From: Planctomycetota bacterium | Lineage (GTDB): Bacteria > Planctomycetota > UBA11346 | Assembly (NCBI GenBank): GCA_013816485.1 | Contig: JACDEI010000013.1 | Location: forward strand, 1 to 64,000 | Reading direction: 5' to 3' | DNA: 64,000 nucleotides | Shown here: positions 27,499 through 34,962 of the stretch, piece after piece | Position numbering within the stretch: the stretch's first letter is position 1 | How the letters are laid out: each line of letters begins with the position of its first letter | Position numbers and translations under genes: made by a program | Notes under the pieces: generated by a model | What the model was told of the DNA's origin: nothing | The model's input: the letters and a program-made list of their open reading frames with translations, nothing else | The model's database searches: none

Positions 27499-28908
27499 TC
27501 AGGTACTGGACGGAGGTGGGCTTTCTTTCCCCAGTGGCCGTTCGCCTTCGCTCACCGCCACCAGCACCGCACCGACGGAGTCGCTCAGGACGTTCACGGT
27601 GGTGCGGCACATGTCGAGGATGCGGTCGGTGATCAGCACCAGTGCTAGGCCTTCGACCGGGACGCCGGCGTTCTGCAGGATGATGATGATCGCCACCAGG
27701 CTCGCCGCCGGGACGCCGGCCACGCCGACCGAGGTCAGCAGCGCCAGCATCAACATGCTGAACTGCTGGGCGAACCCGAGGTCGATGCCGTAACACTGGG
27801 CGACAAACAGCGCGGCGGCACATTCATAGAGCGCGGTGCCGTCCATGTTCACCGTCGCGCCCAGTGGCAGGGTGAACGAGGCCACACGGTTACTGACGCC
27901 CACACCGTGCTCCAGGCGGTCGATGGTTACCGGCAGGGTCGCGGCGGAACTGGCGGAGGAAAACGCGGTCAGCAGCGCGGGGAACATAGCGCGGAAATGC
28001 CGCCGCGGATCGACCCGGGCGATCAGCATCAGCGCGAGTGGCAACACCACCAGCGCATGCAGCAGCAGACCGCCGATCACGGTGACGGCGAACCACGCGA
28101 TGGCGCCGATGAACACACCGATGCGCGCATCGCCCGCCAGGTTCGCGTACTGCTCGGCGACGGTGGTGGCCATCAGTCCGAAGACGCCGATGGGTGCGAC
28201 GACCAGCACTAGGCCGGTGATGCCGAGCATGACTTGGTACACGCCATCAATGAAACTGCGCACGCTGGCAGCGGCGGCGTTCTCCAGGCGGCCCAGCACC
28301 AGACCGAAGAGGATGCTGAACGTCACTAGGCCAAGCAGCGCGCCCTCGACGCCGGCCTTCAGGATATTGGCCGGGATCAGATCACGGATCACGCCCAGCC
28401 AATCACCTGCCGTGCGGTTGCCGCCCGCGACGGCGTTCACGCGGTCGGCCTCCGCGGTGAGTGCGGGTGCCGCGTCGAGCGTCAGCAACGGTCGTCCATC
28501 GCTGGTGGCTCCAGGCTGGATCAGGTTGCTCAACCCGATGCCGATGAGGATCGCGATCACGCTGCTGACCGCGTAGTACAACACGGTTTTCCCGCCCATG
28601 CGGGCGAACCCGGCCTGGCGTCCGGCCGCCGCTACCGCGGTGATGATCGCCGACACCACCAACGGCACGACCAGCATGCGCAGCGCGTCCATGAACATCC
28701 CGCCGAGCAAGCCAAGCACGCGGAAGTCCCAACGGGCGTTCAATACCGTCTGCGTCTTCGCACCGGCGCGCACCTGATCGAGCACGCTGGCACCGATCAC
28801 TCCGCCGACCACCACGCCCACCACCAAGCCGAGCAGGATCTGCGCTGCCAACGGCCAACGCCACACCTGCCACCACCGACGCTGCGTGGAATCTGGAGTG
28901 GCAGTCAT
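27499..28908 (-). CDS. Dicarboxylate/amino acid:cation symporter (DAACS family)
   Basis: The 469-residue membrane protein carries the family hallmarks: the serine-rich reentrant loop SSASSAATLPVTID, TLPLGATVNMDGTALY and VGVAGVPAASLVAI. About eight membrane helices plus two hairpins can be traced. It should import glutamate, aspartate or C4-dicarboxylates together with protons or sodium; specificity cannot be given. Length is slightly above that of GltP because of an insertion near residues 125-170. It is divergent from the MscS-like gene. Confidence 0.93.
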   Translation of the reverse strand: MTATPDSTQRRWWQVWRWPLAAQILLGLVVGVVVGGVIGASVLDQVRAGAKTQTVLNARWDFRVLGLLGGMFMDALRMLVVPLVVSAIITAVAAAGRQAGFARMGGKTVLYYAVSSVIAILIGIGLSNLIQPGATSDGRPLLTLDAAPALTAEADRVNAVAGGNRTAGDWLGVIRDLIPANILKAGVEGALLGLVTFSILFGLVLGRLENAAAASVRSFIDGVYQVMLGITGLVLVVAPIGVFGLMATTVAEQYANLAGDARIGVFIGAIAWFAVTVIGGLLLHALVVLPLALMLIARVDPRRHFRAMFPALLTAFSSASSAATLPVTIDRLEHGVGVSNRVASFTLPLGATVNMDGTALYECAAALFVAQCYGIDLGFAQQFSMLMLALLTSVGVAGVPAASLVAIIIILQNAGVPVEGLALVLITDRILDMCRTTVNVLSDSVGAVLVAVSEGERPLGKESPPPSST

Positions 28909-29165
28909 AGCGCGTTCCTAGTCGTGGGGCCTGCGCGACGCAATGACCGATGCCGATAACGAGGGTGCCGTGCGCAGGCGAAGAAACCCCACTCGGTCCG
29001 CATGCGGCTCCTCAGTCAGAGCCTGTCGCGACTCATCATTGACGTCACCGCCGCGCACGGCGGCAAGCGATTCCAACGGTACGGAAATGAACACTTGAAA
29101 CTGCTGGTCGAAGGTCCAAGTGGTGGTCAGTCGCCTTTGAAATACCAGCACCTGAGGAGGTTCCC

Positions 29166-29753
29166 ATGCCAGATCCCGCATCCACGGCGTCGCCCACACC
29201 CACGTTATTTGTTGATTGGCTCACGTGGTCGTGGTGGAGCCAACAAGCGTGGCTGCATAACGTGATCGCTGCCAGTATCGCGCTTATCCTGGCCTACATC
29301 CTCTGGCGGGTGATGTCGCGTGGACTGCTGATGCTGTGTCGGCGCACGGTGTGGCTGCATGAATTGGAATTGCTGCTCATGCGCGGGGTGAAATGGATCT
29401 ATTGGCTGTTGGCCTCGTTGTTCGTGTTGCAGCAGGCAGGCGTTGATACCGGAAGCCTGTGGACCGCCGCTACGGCAGCAGCAGCCCTGGTCGCCGTCGG
29501 ATTCGTCGCGGTATGGAGCCTCCTATCGAATCTGGTGGCCTCGGTACTGATCCTCGCCACCCGGTTGTTCAAACCCAAGGATGATGTGGAACTGATGGAT
29601 GCGCCCGGCGGCGCCTCGGTGCGTGGCAAGGTCAGGTCCGTGGACCTGATGTTCACCATGATCGAGGAAAAACACCAGGACGGTAGTACCTCGACGATCA
29701 AGGTGCCCAACAACCTGTTCTTCCAAAAGGTCATTCGCGTGCGTGACAACTAA
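29166..29753 (+). CDS. Small MscS-type mechanosensitive channel protein
   Basis: The ATG follows GAGGAGG closely. The 195-residue product has three membrane helices (about 35-55, 75-95 and 97-125) and then a beta domain resembling the MscS pore and middle domain (SLLSNLVASVLILATRLFKPKDDVEL, read here in parts, and STSTIKVPNNLFFQKVIRV). It lacks the large C-terminal vestibule of E. coli MscS (286 residues), so it is one of the short members. Function in osmotic protection is inferred. Confidence 0.8.
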   Translation: MPDPASTASPTPTLFVDWLTWSWWSQQAWLHNVIAASIALILAYILWRVMSRGLLMLCRRTVWLHELELLLMRGVKWIYWLLASLFVLQQAGVDTGSLWTAATAAAALVAVGFVAVWSLLSNLVASVLILATRLFKPKDDVELMDAPGGASVRGKVRSVDLMFTMIEEKHQDGSTSTIKVPNNLFFQKVIRVRDN

Positions 29754-29762
29754 CGGGGCTGC

Positions 29763-29941
29763 GCCAAATGGCGTAAAGCCAAGCTCGATTCGAAAGGCAT
29801 GAAGGCTTGCCACAGAGGCCACAGAGGCCACAGAGGGGAAAAACAGAGGGCTTTGCTCTGCGCTCTTTGTGGGCTCTGTGGGCTCTGTGGCTAGGTTTTC
29901 TGCCTTTTGGTTTTTCTTCGCTTGGCTTTACGCCATTGGGC
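29763..29941. repeat. Compound inverted repeat with CACAGAGGC tandem arrays
   Basis: Outer arms 29763-29784 and 29920-29941 are complementary (ggcgtaaagccaagc against gcttggctttacgcc). Inside are a 9-bp tandem array of CCACAGAGG (about 29808-29836) and an inverted array of GGGCTCTGTG (about 29867-29893). The whole would fold as a long imperfect hairpin. It lies between convergent genes. Confidence 0.8.
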
Positions 29942-30010
29942 TGCTCCCCCACACCCCCGAGTCCTTGAGAGCGGCAGAGTCATGATCCGTGCGCTACGCG
30001 CAGCACAGCC

Positions 30011-30053
30011 ACACAAAAACAACATCACCCGCGCCCAAGGGGCGCGGGTGATG
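30011..30053 (-). terminator. Strong intrinsic terminator of the EF-hand gene
   Basis: A perfect 14-bp stem, CATCACCCGCGCCC with its complement, and a 3-base loop lies at 30023-30053. On the minus strand it is followed by TTGTTTTTGTG. It starts 29 bases beyond the stop of the EF-hand gene. Confidence 0.85.
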
Positions 30054-30081
30054 GACGAATCAGAGGCGCGTGGGCGTCGGA

Positions 30082-30378
30082 TCAGTTCTGCGGCTTGTTC
30101 TTCTCGCGCTCTTCGCGGCGCTTCTGCATCTCTTCCTTGGCCTTGGCCAGTTCTTCCTTGCTCAGTGCGCCGTCCATGTCGGCGTCGGACTTGAGCAGGT
30201 AGCCGCGCATACGCTCGGGGGCTGCTTCGAGTTCGGCCTTCGACAGCGCTCCGTCTTTGTCGGTGTCGAATTCTTCGATGTTCGGACGCTTGGGCTTGTC
30301 GCCCTCGGCGGCAGAGACAGTGGCGGCGCTGAAGCTGACGGCGACGCCGAGGATGGCGATCGTGCGGATGACGTTCAT
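30082..30378 (-). CDS. Secreted EF-hand calcium-binding protein
   Basis: The 98-residue protein has a signal peptide (MNVIRTIAILGVAVSFSAAT, cleavage near VSAAE) and two EF-hand loops: DTDKDGALSKAE (38-49) and DADMDGALSKEE (65-76), both with the Asp/Glu pattern for calcium. The C-terminus is a charged helix. It is monocistronic, with its own strong terminator, and an 11-bp phased array of GTCAG lies 116-164 bp upstream of its start. Periplasmic calcium sensing or buffering is likely. Confidence 0.9.
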   Translation of the reverse strand: MNVIRTIAILGVAVSFSAATVSAAEGDKPKRPNIEEFDTDKDGALSKAELEAAPERMRGYLLKSDADMDGALSKEELAKAKEEMQKRREEREKNKPQN

Positions 30379-30493
30379 GGGTGAATCCTTTGTATCCCGG
30401 AAGGGGTGGGGTGATGCGGCGATGCAGGGGCATCGTTCCGGGTCCGCTTCATCCTATGATGCGCCCAAGGTCGTCACCGCTTGCCCCGTTCCT

Positions 30494-30542
30494 GTCAGCC
30501 AGCGGTCAGAGCGTTGTCAGGCGGGCGTCAGCGGAATGTCAG
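30494..30542. promoter_or_regulatory. Five GTCAG direct repeats at exact 11-bp spacing
   Basis: GTCAG occurs at 30494, 30505, 30516, 30527 and 30538, each separated by six variable bases, so the period is exactly 11 bp, close to one helical turn. Arrays of this form bind tandem monomers of OmpR/PhoB-type response regulators. The array lies upstream of the EF-hand gene (minus strand, where it reads CTGAC) and just after the end of the next gene upstream. Confidence 0.6.
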
Positions 30543-30566
30543 GGGAAAGTGCAAGCCTTCAGCCGT

Positions 30567-31727
30567 TCAAGGCTTCGCCATCCGCCACGTCCACGCGCCG
30601 TCCGTCGGCTGCGCGCTCCAGAATACGCGGATACCCTGCGTCGTCGTGATGACCTTGGGATGCGCGATCTCCTCATCGGCAGGCGAGAGGCGTTGTGGCA
30701 GTCCCCATGAGACGCCGCCGTCAGTAGATGACTGGCACCAGACCGCCAGACCGCTTCCGTCATTCGCACTGCACGCGACCACCACGTGCTCGCCGTCACC
30801 AGCCACACTCACCTGCCGCGCGCGCGGGACGGGGAACGGATGTGGCGCTGACCACGTGCGTCCGGCATCGGCCGTCATCAGGTGATGCACCCCGGTGACG
30901 CCGTCGGCACCGGTCCACACCACCGCGTGCAGCACGCGCCGTTCAAGTGAGCCCGACCAGCCGAGGCCACCACCGACGTGCGGGCAAGCTTCGATCGCCC
31001 AGTTGAACGCTCCCGCGGCCACGCCGTCGTTCCACGTCGTTCCACGATCGGGTGAGAATAGCAGGCGCATGTCGCGAGGTTCGCTGGCGCGGTAGAGCAC
31101 CGCGACCACGTCGCCATCCGTGCTCACGGTGTTCCAGCAACATTCGCAGGTGCGTGGATCGAGCACGCGGTTGGTGCGCCAACTGCGACCCTGGTCCTCA
31201 CTCGCGGTGGCGATCAGGCCTTGTTGACCGCTACGGCCATCGAGCCACACCGCATGCAGTTTGCCGGTGCCGTCAGCGGCGAGGTCGACGAAGGCATGGC
31301 CTTTGTCGTTGCTATCGTCGGCGGGATTGGCGCCACGGCTCCACGAGCGTCCGCCGTCGTGGCTGATGGCGGTGACTAATGGGCCTGAGCCCATGAAGCC
31401 GCTGCCACTGGTGGTCCACGCCGCCAGCACTTGTTCGGCCCGCGCGGCGATCTGCAGGTCATTGGTGCGCGACGGTGTATGTGGCGGCGCGCCAACGTCG
31501 ATGACGACGGGCTCGCTCCACGATCCACCGCCGTCCAGTGAACGGCGGTGTTCGACCCGTGCGGGTTTCCCAGGCGTGGCGACCGCGAGCAGCAGGTGCG
31601 TGGTCACGCCATCGACACACACGTCAAGCGAGGCCACCCCGTCGCTCACGCCAACCGGGTGGTGGTTATGTTTGGCCTCGCCCGCGACGAGCGCGGTGGC
31701 GATGAGCAACAAGATCAACAGGCGCAT
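30567..31727 (-). CDS. Secreted BNR/sialidase-like propeller protein with CxCC motif
   Basis: The start at 31727 shares one base with the stop of the TonB receptor gene (TGATG) and opens a signal peptide (MRLLILLLIATALVAGEA). The 386-residue protein has Asp-box repeats (SLDGGGSWSEP, SHDGGRSWSRG, SEDQGRSWRTN, STDGGVSWGLP) of a sialidase-fold propeller. The catalytic residues of true sialidases are not evident. A cysteine cluster, CECC at 194-197, is shared with its paralogue at 49633-50763 (CACC). Coupling to a receptor suggests a role in binding or handling the imported ligand, perhaps a metal; that is inference. Confidence 0.85.
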   Translation of the reverse strand: MRLLILLLIATALVAGEAKHNHHPVGVSDGVASLDVCVDGVTTHLLLAVATPGKPARVEHRRSLDGGGSWSEPVVIDVGAPPHTPSRTNDLQIAARAEQVLAAWTTSGSGFMGSGPLVTAISHDGGRSWSRGANPADDSNDKGHAFVDLAADGTGKLHAVWLDGRSGQQGLIATASEDQGRSWRTNRVLDPRTCECCWNTVSTDGDVVAVLYRASEPRDMRLLFSPDRGTTWNDGVAAGAFNWAIEACPHVGGGLGWSGSLERRVLHAVVWTGADGVTGVHHLMTADAGRTWSAPHPFPVPRARQVSVAGDGEHVVVACSANDGSGLAVWCQSSTDGGVSWGLPQRLSPADEEIAHPKVITTTQGIRVFWSAQPTDGAWTWRMAKP

Positions 31728-33817
31728 CAGTACCTCCACTCCACACCGCCGACCACGCTGAGGCCGTCCCCTGGGAAGTACAATGCTTGGCCGGCGACCG
31801 CCTGGGTCGGATTGGCAAGATTGGTGGTCGGCACATGGTCCTCATCGGCGAGGTTGCGCGCATCGACGAACACTGTCAGGCCGCGCGCGGCACGGTAACC
31901 GGCGCGTGCGCCGATGAGCGTGTAGCGGTCGTTGTGAGTGGTGTTGGCGAAATCGACCGGGAAGCCGCTCTGCCATTCCAGGTTCGGCCCGACAAACCAC
32001 GCATCCCAAGTCCACAGCAGTTCAACGCGGTAGACGTGCTCGGGCATGCCTGGGATCTGGTTGTCGCCGTAATCGGCATCGTCGTCGAAGCGGAAGCGCC
32101 CCCAGGTGTAGACCTGCCGCAGCACGAGTTGATCACCTTTGGCCGCGAGGTCGCGCAGCACCGTCACGTCGAGGCCGGCCTCGATGCCGAGGTGGGTGGT
32201 GCGGTCGGCGTTGACGGTGCGCTGGGAACCACCGACATCATAGGCCAGCAATTCGTCGCTGACCCAGGCGTGGTAGACCGTCAGTTCCCACGCCGCATCG
32301 CGGCAGGCACCGCGGGTTCCGAGCTCTGCCGTCCAAGCTGTCTGGGCTTCGATGTCGCTGGGGAATTCACCGGCGAACGTGCCGAGTTCACCGAAGCTCG
32401 GTGGTTCGAAGCTACGGCTAAGGTTGCCATAAACCTGCGTCGCTGGCGTCACCTGCCAAAGCGCGCCGACCTTGGGATTGAGCGCGTTGTAGTCGATGTC
32501 GCCCGACTGGTCGCCGGCGATCAGGTTGAACTCTTCGTCGTACTCGCGCGTCGTGTGGACCGCTTGGAAGCCGACGATGATGGCCACAGCGGGGACGACG
32601 TGGAACTGGTCCTCGGCATAAAGTGCGAGGTTGGTCGCGGTGAGGTCGGCATCCGCCTGCAGCGCGCCCTTCTGGCCGCCGACGTTGGTGAAACGCTGGT
32701 CGTTGGTCAGACCGATGGCGCCATCCACACCGAGGGTGAAGCGATTGGTGAATCCGGCGAGCGGTGCCGTGCTGGTGAAGCGCACCATGCCGGCAAAGTC
32801 GTTCGAATACTGGTCGATGACCTGGAAGATCGGATGGAAGAGATCCTTGTTGGTCCACGAGACACCCGCTTCCAGGCGTGCGGATCCCCAGGTCACCGCC
32901 AGCACGTCGGCGATGCGGTAGAACGGATAATCACGCTTCTGGTCGCCGGTGATGTTCCCAGGGTTGGCCTGTTCGGGATCGGCATTGTACTGCGCGCGTG
33001 TCAGTGCGCCCGGCAGCTCGCTGTCGCTGTCACTCGCTGCCAGGTACAGGCGGTTCTCGACGTGCTCGGCGATGCGCCAGCCGACGTTGGCGGTGCCGCG
33101 GACGTTGCGCTGCTCGCTGTGTTCGCGGTAACCTTCTTGCTGATAGCCGCTGGCGGCGACGTACCAGTCGAGTGCGCCCTGCTGGTCACCGGTGGCGGCG
33201 GTGCCGCGCACGTAACCGAAGCTGCCGGCCTCCAGGCGCAGGTCAGCGAGCGGTGCGCTGCGGCCGGTTGGGCTGACGTAATTGATCGCACCGCCGAGAC
33301 TGGCCGCGCCGTAGCGCAGCGCGTTGGCCCCACGGTAGACCTCGATGTGGTCGAGCGTGGTCGGCTCGATCGCCTGGAAATCACCGGCCCCATCCGCCTG
33401 GTTGAGCGAGAAGCCGTCTTGCAGCAGTTGGATGCCACGCAGGTGAAAGGTGCGCTGGATGCCCGATCCGCGGATCGACAAGCGCGCCTCCTCCGCACCG
33501 AAACGTGGCTGCACCACCACGCCCGGCGTCCAACCGAGCAGGTCGCGCTGCGTGCTGGCCTTACCGCCCATCCACTGCTCGGCCCCGATGACGGTGGCAC
33601 CACCTGGGATGCGGCCGAGTTCCTCTGTGGCCGCAGCGGTGGTGGCGGTGGTCAGCGCCGGATCACGCTCGGCGGAAACCTCGATGGTCTCCGCCGGTTT
33701 CGCTGGTGGCGTGGGAGCGGGAGCATCCTCGGCGCTGAGTCGGGCGGCGCAGAGCGCGAGCGTGGTGACCAGGATGGGAAGACGGACGTGGCGCGCGGCC
33801 ACGGGATGGATGGTCAT
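31727..33817 (-). CDS. TonB-dependent outer-membrane receptor
   Basis: The 696-residue protein has a signal peptide (cleavage near LSAEDA), a plug domain (about 50-165, with GRIPGGATVIG, SIRGSGIQRTFHLRGIQLLQDG and GANALRYGAASLGGAINYVSP) and a 22-stranded barrel ending in the usual aromatic residues (GGVEWRY). It belongs to the FecA-like siderophore/metal group. It overlaps the following BNR gene and is preceded by the small CxxC membrane protein gene, which suggests a three-gene uptake module. The ligand is not given by sequence. Confidence 0.93.
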   Translation of the reverse strand: MTIHPVAARHVRLPILVTTLALCAARLSAEDAPAPTPPAKPAETIEVSAERDPALTTATTAAATEELGRIPGGATVIGAEQWMGGKASTQRDLLGWTPGVVVQPRFGAEEARLSIRGSGIQRTFHLRGIQLLQDGFSLNQADGAGDFQAIEPTTLDHIEVYRGANALRYGAASLGGAINYVSPTGRSAPLADLRLEAGSFGYVRGTAATGDQQGALDWYVAASGYQQEGYREHSEQRNVRGTANVGWRIAEHVENRLYLAASDSDSELPGALTRAQYNADPEQANPGNITGDQKRDYPFYRIADVLAVTWGSARLEAGVSWTNKDLFHPIFQVIDQYSNDFAGMVRFTSTAPLAGFTNRFTLGVDGAIGLTNDQRFTNVGGQKGALQADADLTATNLALYAEDQFHVVPAVAIIVGFQAVHTTREYDEEFNLIAGDQSGDIDYNALNPKVGALWQVTPATQVYGNLSRSFEPPSFGELGTFAGEFPSDIEAQTAWTAELGTRGACRDAAWELTVYHAWVSDELLAYDVGGSQRTVNADRTTHLGIEAGLDVTVLRDLAAKGDQLVLRQVYTWGRFRFDDDADYGDNQIPGMPEHVYRVELLWTWDAWFVGPNLEWQSGFPVDFANTTHNDRYTLIGARAGYRAARGLTVFVDARNLADEDHVPTTNLANPTQAVAGQALYFPGDGLSVVGGVEWRY

Positions 33818-33845
33818 GTGAGCCTGAGGGGAAACGGGGTGGGCC

Positions 33846-33864
33846 GGTGATCGGTGCGATCACC
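33846..33864. promoter_or_regulatory. Palindrome GGTGATCG-N3-CGATCACC upstream of the TonB receptor
   Basis: Perfect 8-bp arms with a 3-bp centre lie 29 bp upstream of the receptor ATG, with further near-pairing of the flanking CC/GG. The place suits an operator over the promoter. It does not resemble the classical Fur box (AT-rich), so another metal regulator is possible. Confidence 0.45.
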
Positions 33865-33942
33865 CGGAGCAGGCGGCGATGGCCGCCGATGGACGACTCC
33901 ACGACGCCGACGCACACGCGTCATCGCCATGTAGCCGTCGGC

Positions 33943-34380
33943 TCAGCCCAGCGTTTGCGGCGGTCGCCGCAGTGGATCCAGAGCGATACCCGTCAGTGCC
34001 ACCGGACCAGCGGTGGACGGTATCACGGTCGCAGTGGTTGCCGGCATCGCCACGGCAACCACCGTCACTACGGCATCCAGTTTCACGGTCTTCTGGGTCT
34101 TGCTTGGTGCCTTGCGCTCATCGGTCCCGCGTTCAGCAGCGATACCTGCGTCGACCTGTTTGCAGATCGCGCAGCGGTACTCGCCGCCGAAGGTCATCTC
34201 CACCGCCTCGGCGAAGGTGTTGTCCCGGCTGTAGTCGATCAGCATGCCGGTCCACGCAACCACCTGGAGCATGCCCCAGTGCCCGCCGATCAGCAGGACG
34301 AGCAGCAGAAAGCTCAGCATGCGGGAGGAATGGGACACGACGGGCACGGTGATACGGGATGCGTCGGGCACCGCTGCCAT
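33943..34380 (-). CDS. Small membrane protein with CxxC, TonB-receptor neighbour family
   Basis: The 145-residue protein has one N-terminal membrane helix (about 21-45, LSFLLLVLLIGGHWGMLQVV) followed by AWTGMLIDYSRD, FAEAVEMTFGGEYRCAICK and a low-complexity Val/Thr/Ala tail. The pair C70/C73 just after the helix could bind a metal. I recall similar small proteins beside TonB receptors in other bacteria, often linked with copper, but cannot confirm it here. The start could be at 34320 instead. It lies upstream of the receptor on the same strand. Confidence 0.65.
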   Translation of the reverse strand: MAAVPDASRITVPVVSHSSRMLSFLLLVLLIGGHWGMLQVVAWTGMLIDYSRDNTFAEAVEMTFGGEYRCAICKQVDAGIAAERGTDERKAPSKTQKTVKLDAVVTVVAVAMPATTATVIPSTAGPVALTGIALDPLRRPPQTLG

Positions 34381-34467
34381 GTCGGCGTAGTAACCCTCAG
34401 CTGTGTGTGCTGCGGGTTCGCATGCCGTTCGTCGCTCAGTCAGAAGGCATTCGAGCTGCCCGGGTAG

Positions 34468-34818
34468 TCACTTCAGCGCATCGTCCCAGGTCTTGGGATC
34501 ATAACCAACCACGCCATGGCGACCGATGAAGGCGAAGGGACGACGCACCAGATTGCCGTTCGACGCCAGCAGTTTCAGCGCCTGGGCTTCACTCATCTGC
34601 GGCAGCTGGTCTTTGAGCTTCAGCGCGCGGTAGTCCTGGCCGCTGCGGTTGAACAACGCCTTCACGTCGCCATCCAGGGCTTTGAGCATGCGTTTGAGTT
34701 CCTCGACCGTCGGCGGGATGTCGCGGATGGGGATCTCCTCGAACTCCTCGCCGGCTTTTTTCAGATGTGCTACCGCTTTGCGGCAGGTCGAGCAGTTCTT
34801 GTAGGTGTAGATCTTCAT
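34468..34818 (-). CDS. ArsC/Spx-family thioredoxin-fold protein
   Basis: The 116-residue protein opens MKIYTYKNCSTCRKAVAHLK, with the CxxC of the Spx/ArsC fold (C9, C12), and contains LVRRPFAFIGRHGVVGYD near the end, the conserved R-P region of the family. It is either an arsenate reductase-like or an Spx/YffB-like protein; no ars genes are nearby. The open frame continues 39 codons upstream, but those codons are the GTCCGAT heptamer array, so I place the start at 34818. Confidence 0.85.
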   Translation of the reverse strand: MKIYTYKNCSTCRKAVAHLKKAGEEFEEIPIRDIPPTVEELKRMLKALDGDVKALFNRSGQDYRALKLKDQLPQMSEAQALKLLASNGNLVRRPFAFIGRHGVVGYDPKTWDDALK

Positions 34819-34823
34819 GGGGA

Positions 34824-34927
34824 GATGTCCGATGTCTGATGTCTGATGTCCGATGTCCGATGTCCGATGTCCGATGTCCGATGTCCAAGGCACTTCGCAC
34901 GTCGCACTTCGCACGTCGCACGTCGCG
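34824..34927. repeat. Heptamer tandem arrays (GTCCGAT)n and (CGCACGT)n
   Basis: About nine copies of GATGTCC/GATGTCT occupy 34824-34886. They are followed after six bases by about five copies of a second 7-mer, CGCACGT/CGCACTT, at about 34893-34927. The second word is the same as in the arrays at 39549-39733. Both repeat units are seven bases long, so any frame through the array stays open or closed as a whole. Confidence 0.85.
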
Positions 34928-34962
34928 CTCTGCACCAGCGAGCGTTGTGAGCGACCACACGG

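Noticed and set aside
31787-33850. A 687-codon plus-strand open frame opposite the TonB receptor
   Set aside because: The receptor has clear plug and barrel motifs; the opposite frame has none and is a mirror of its codon usage.
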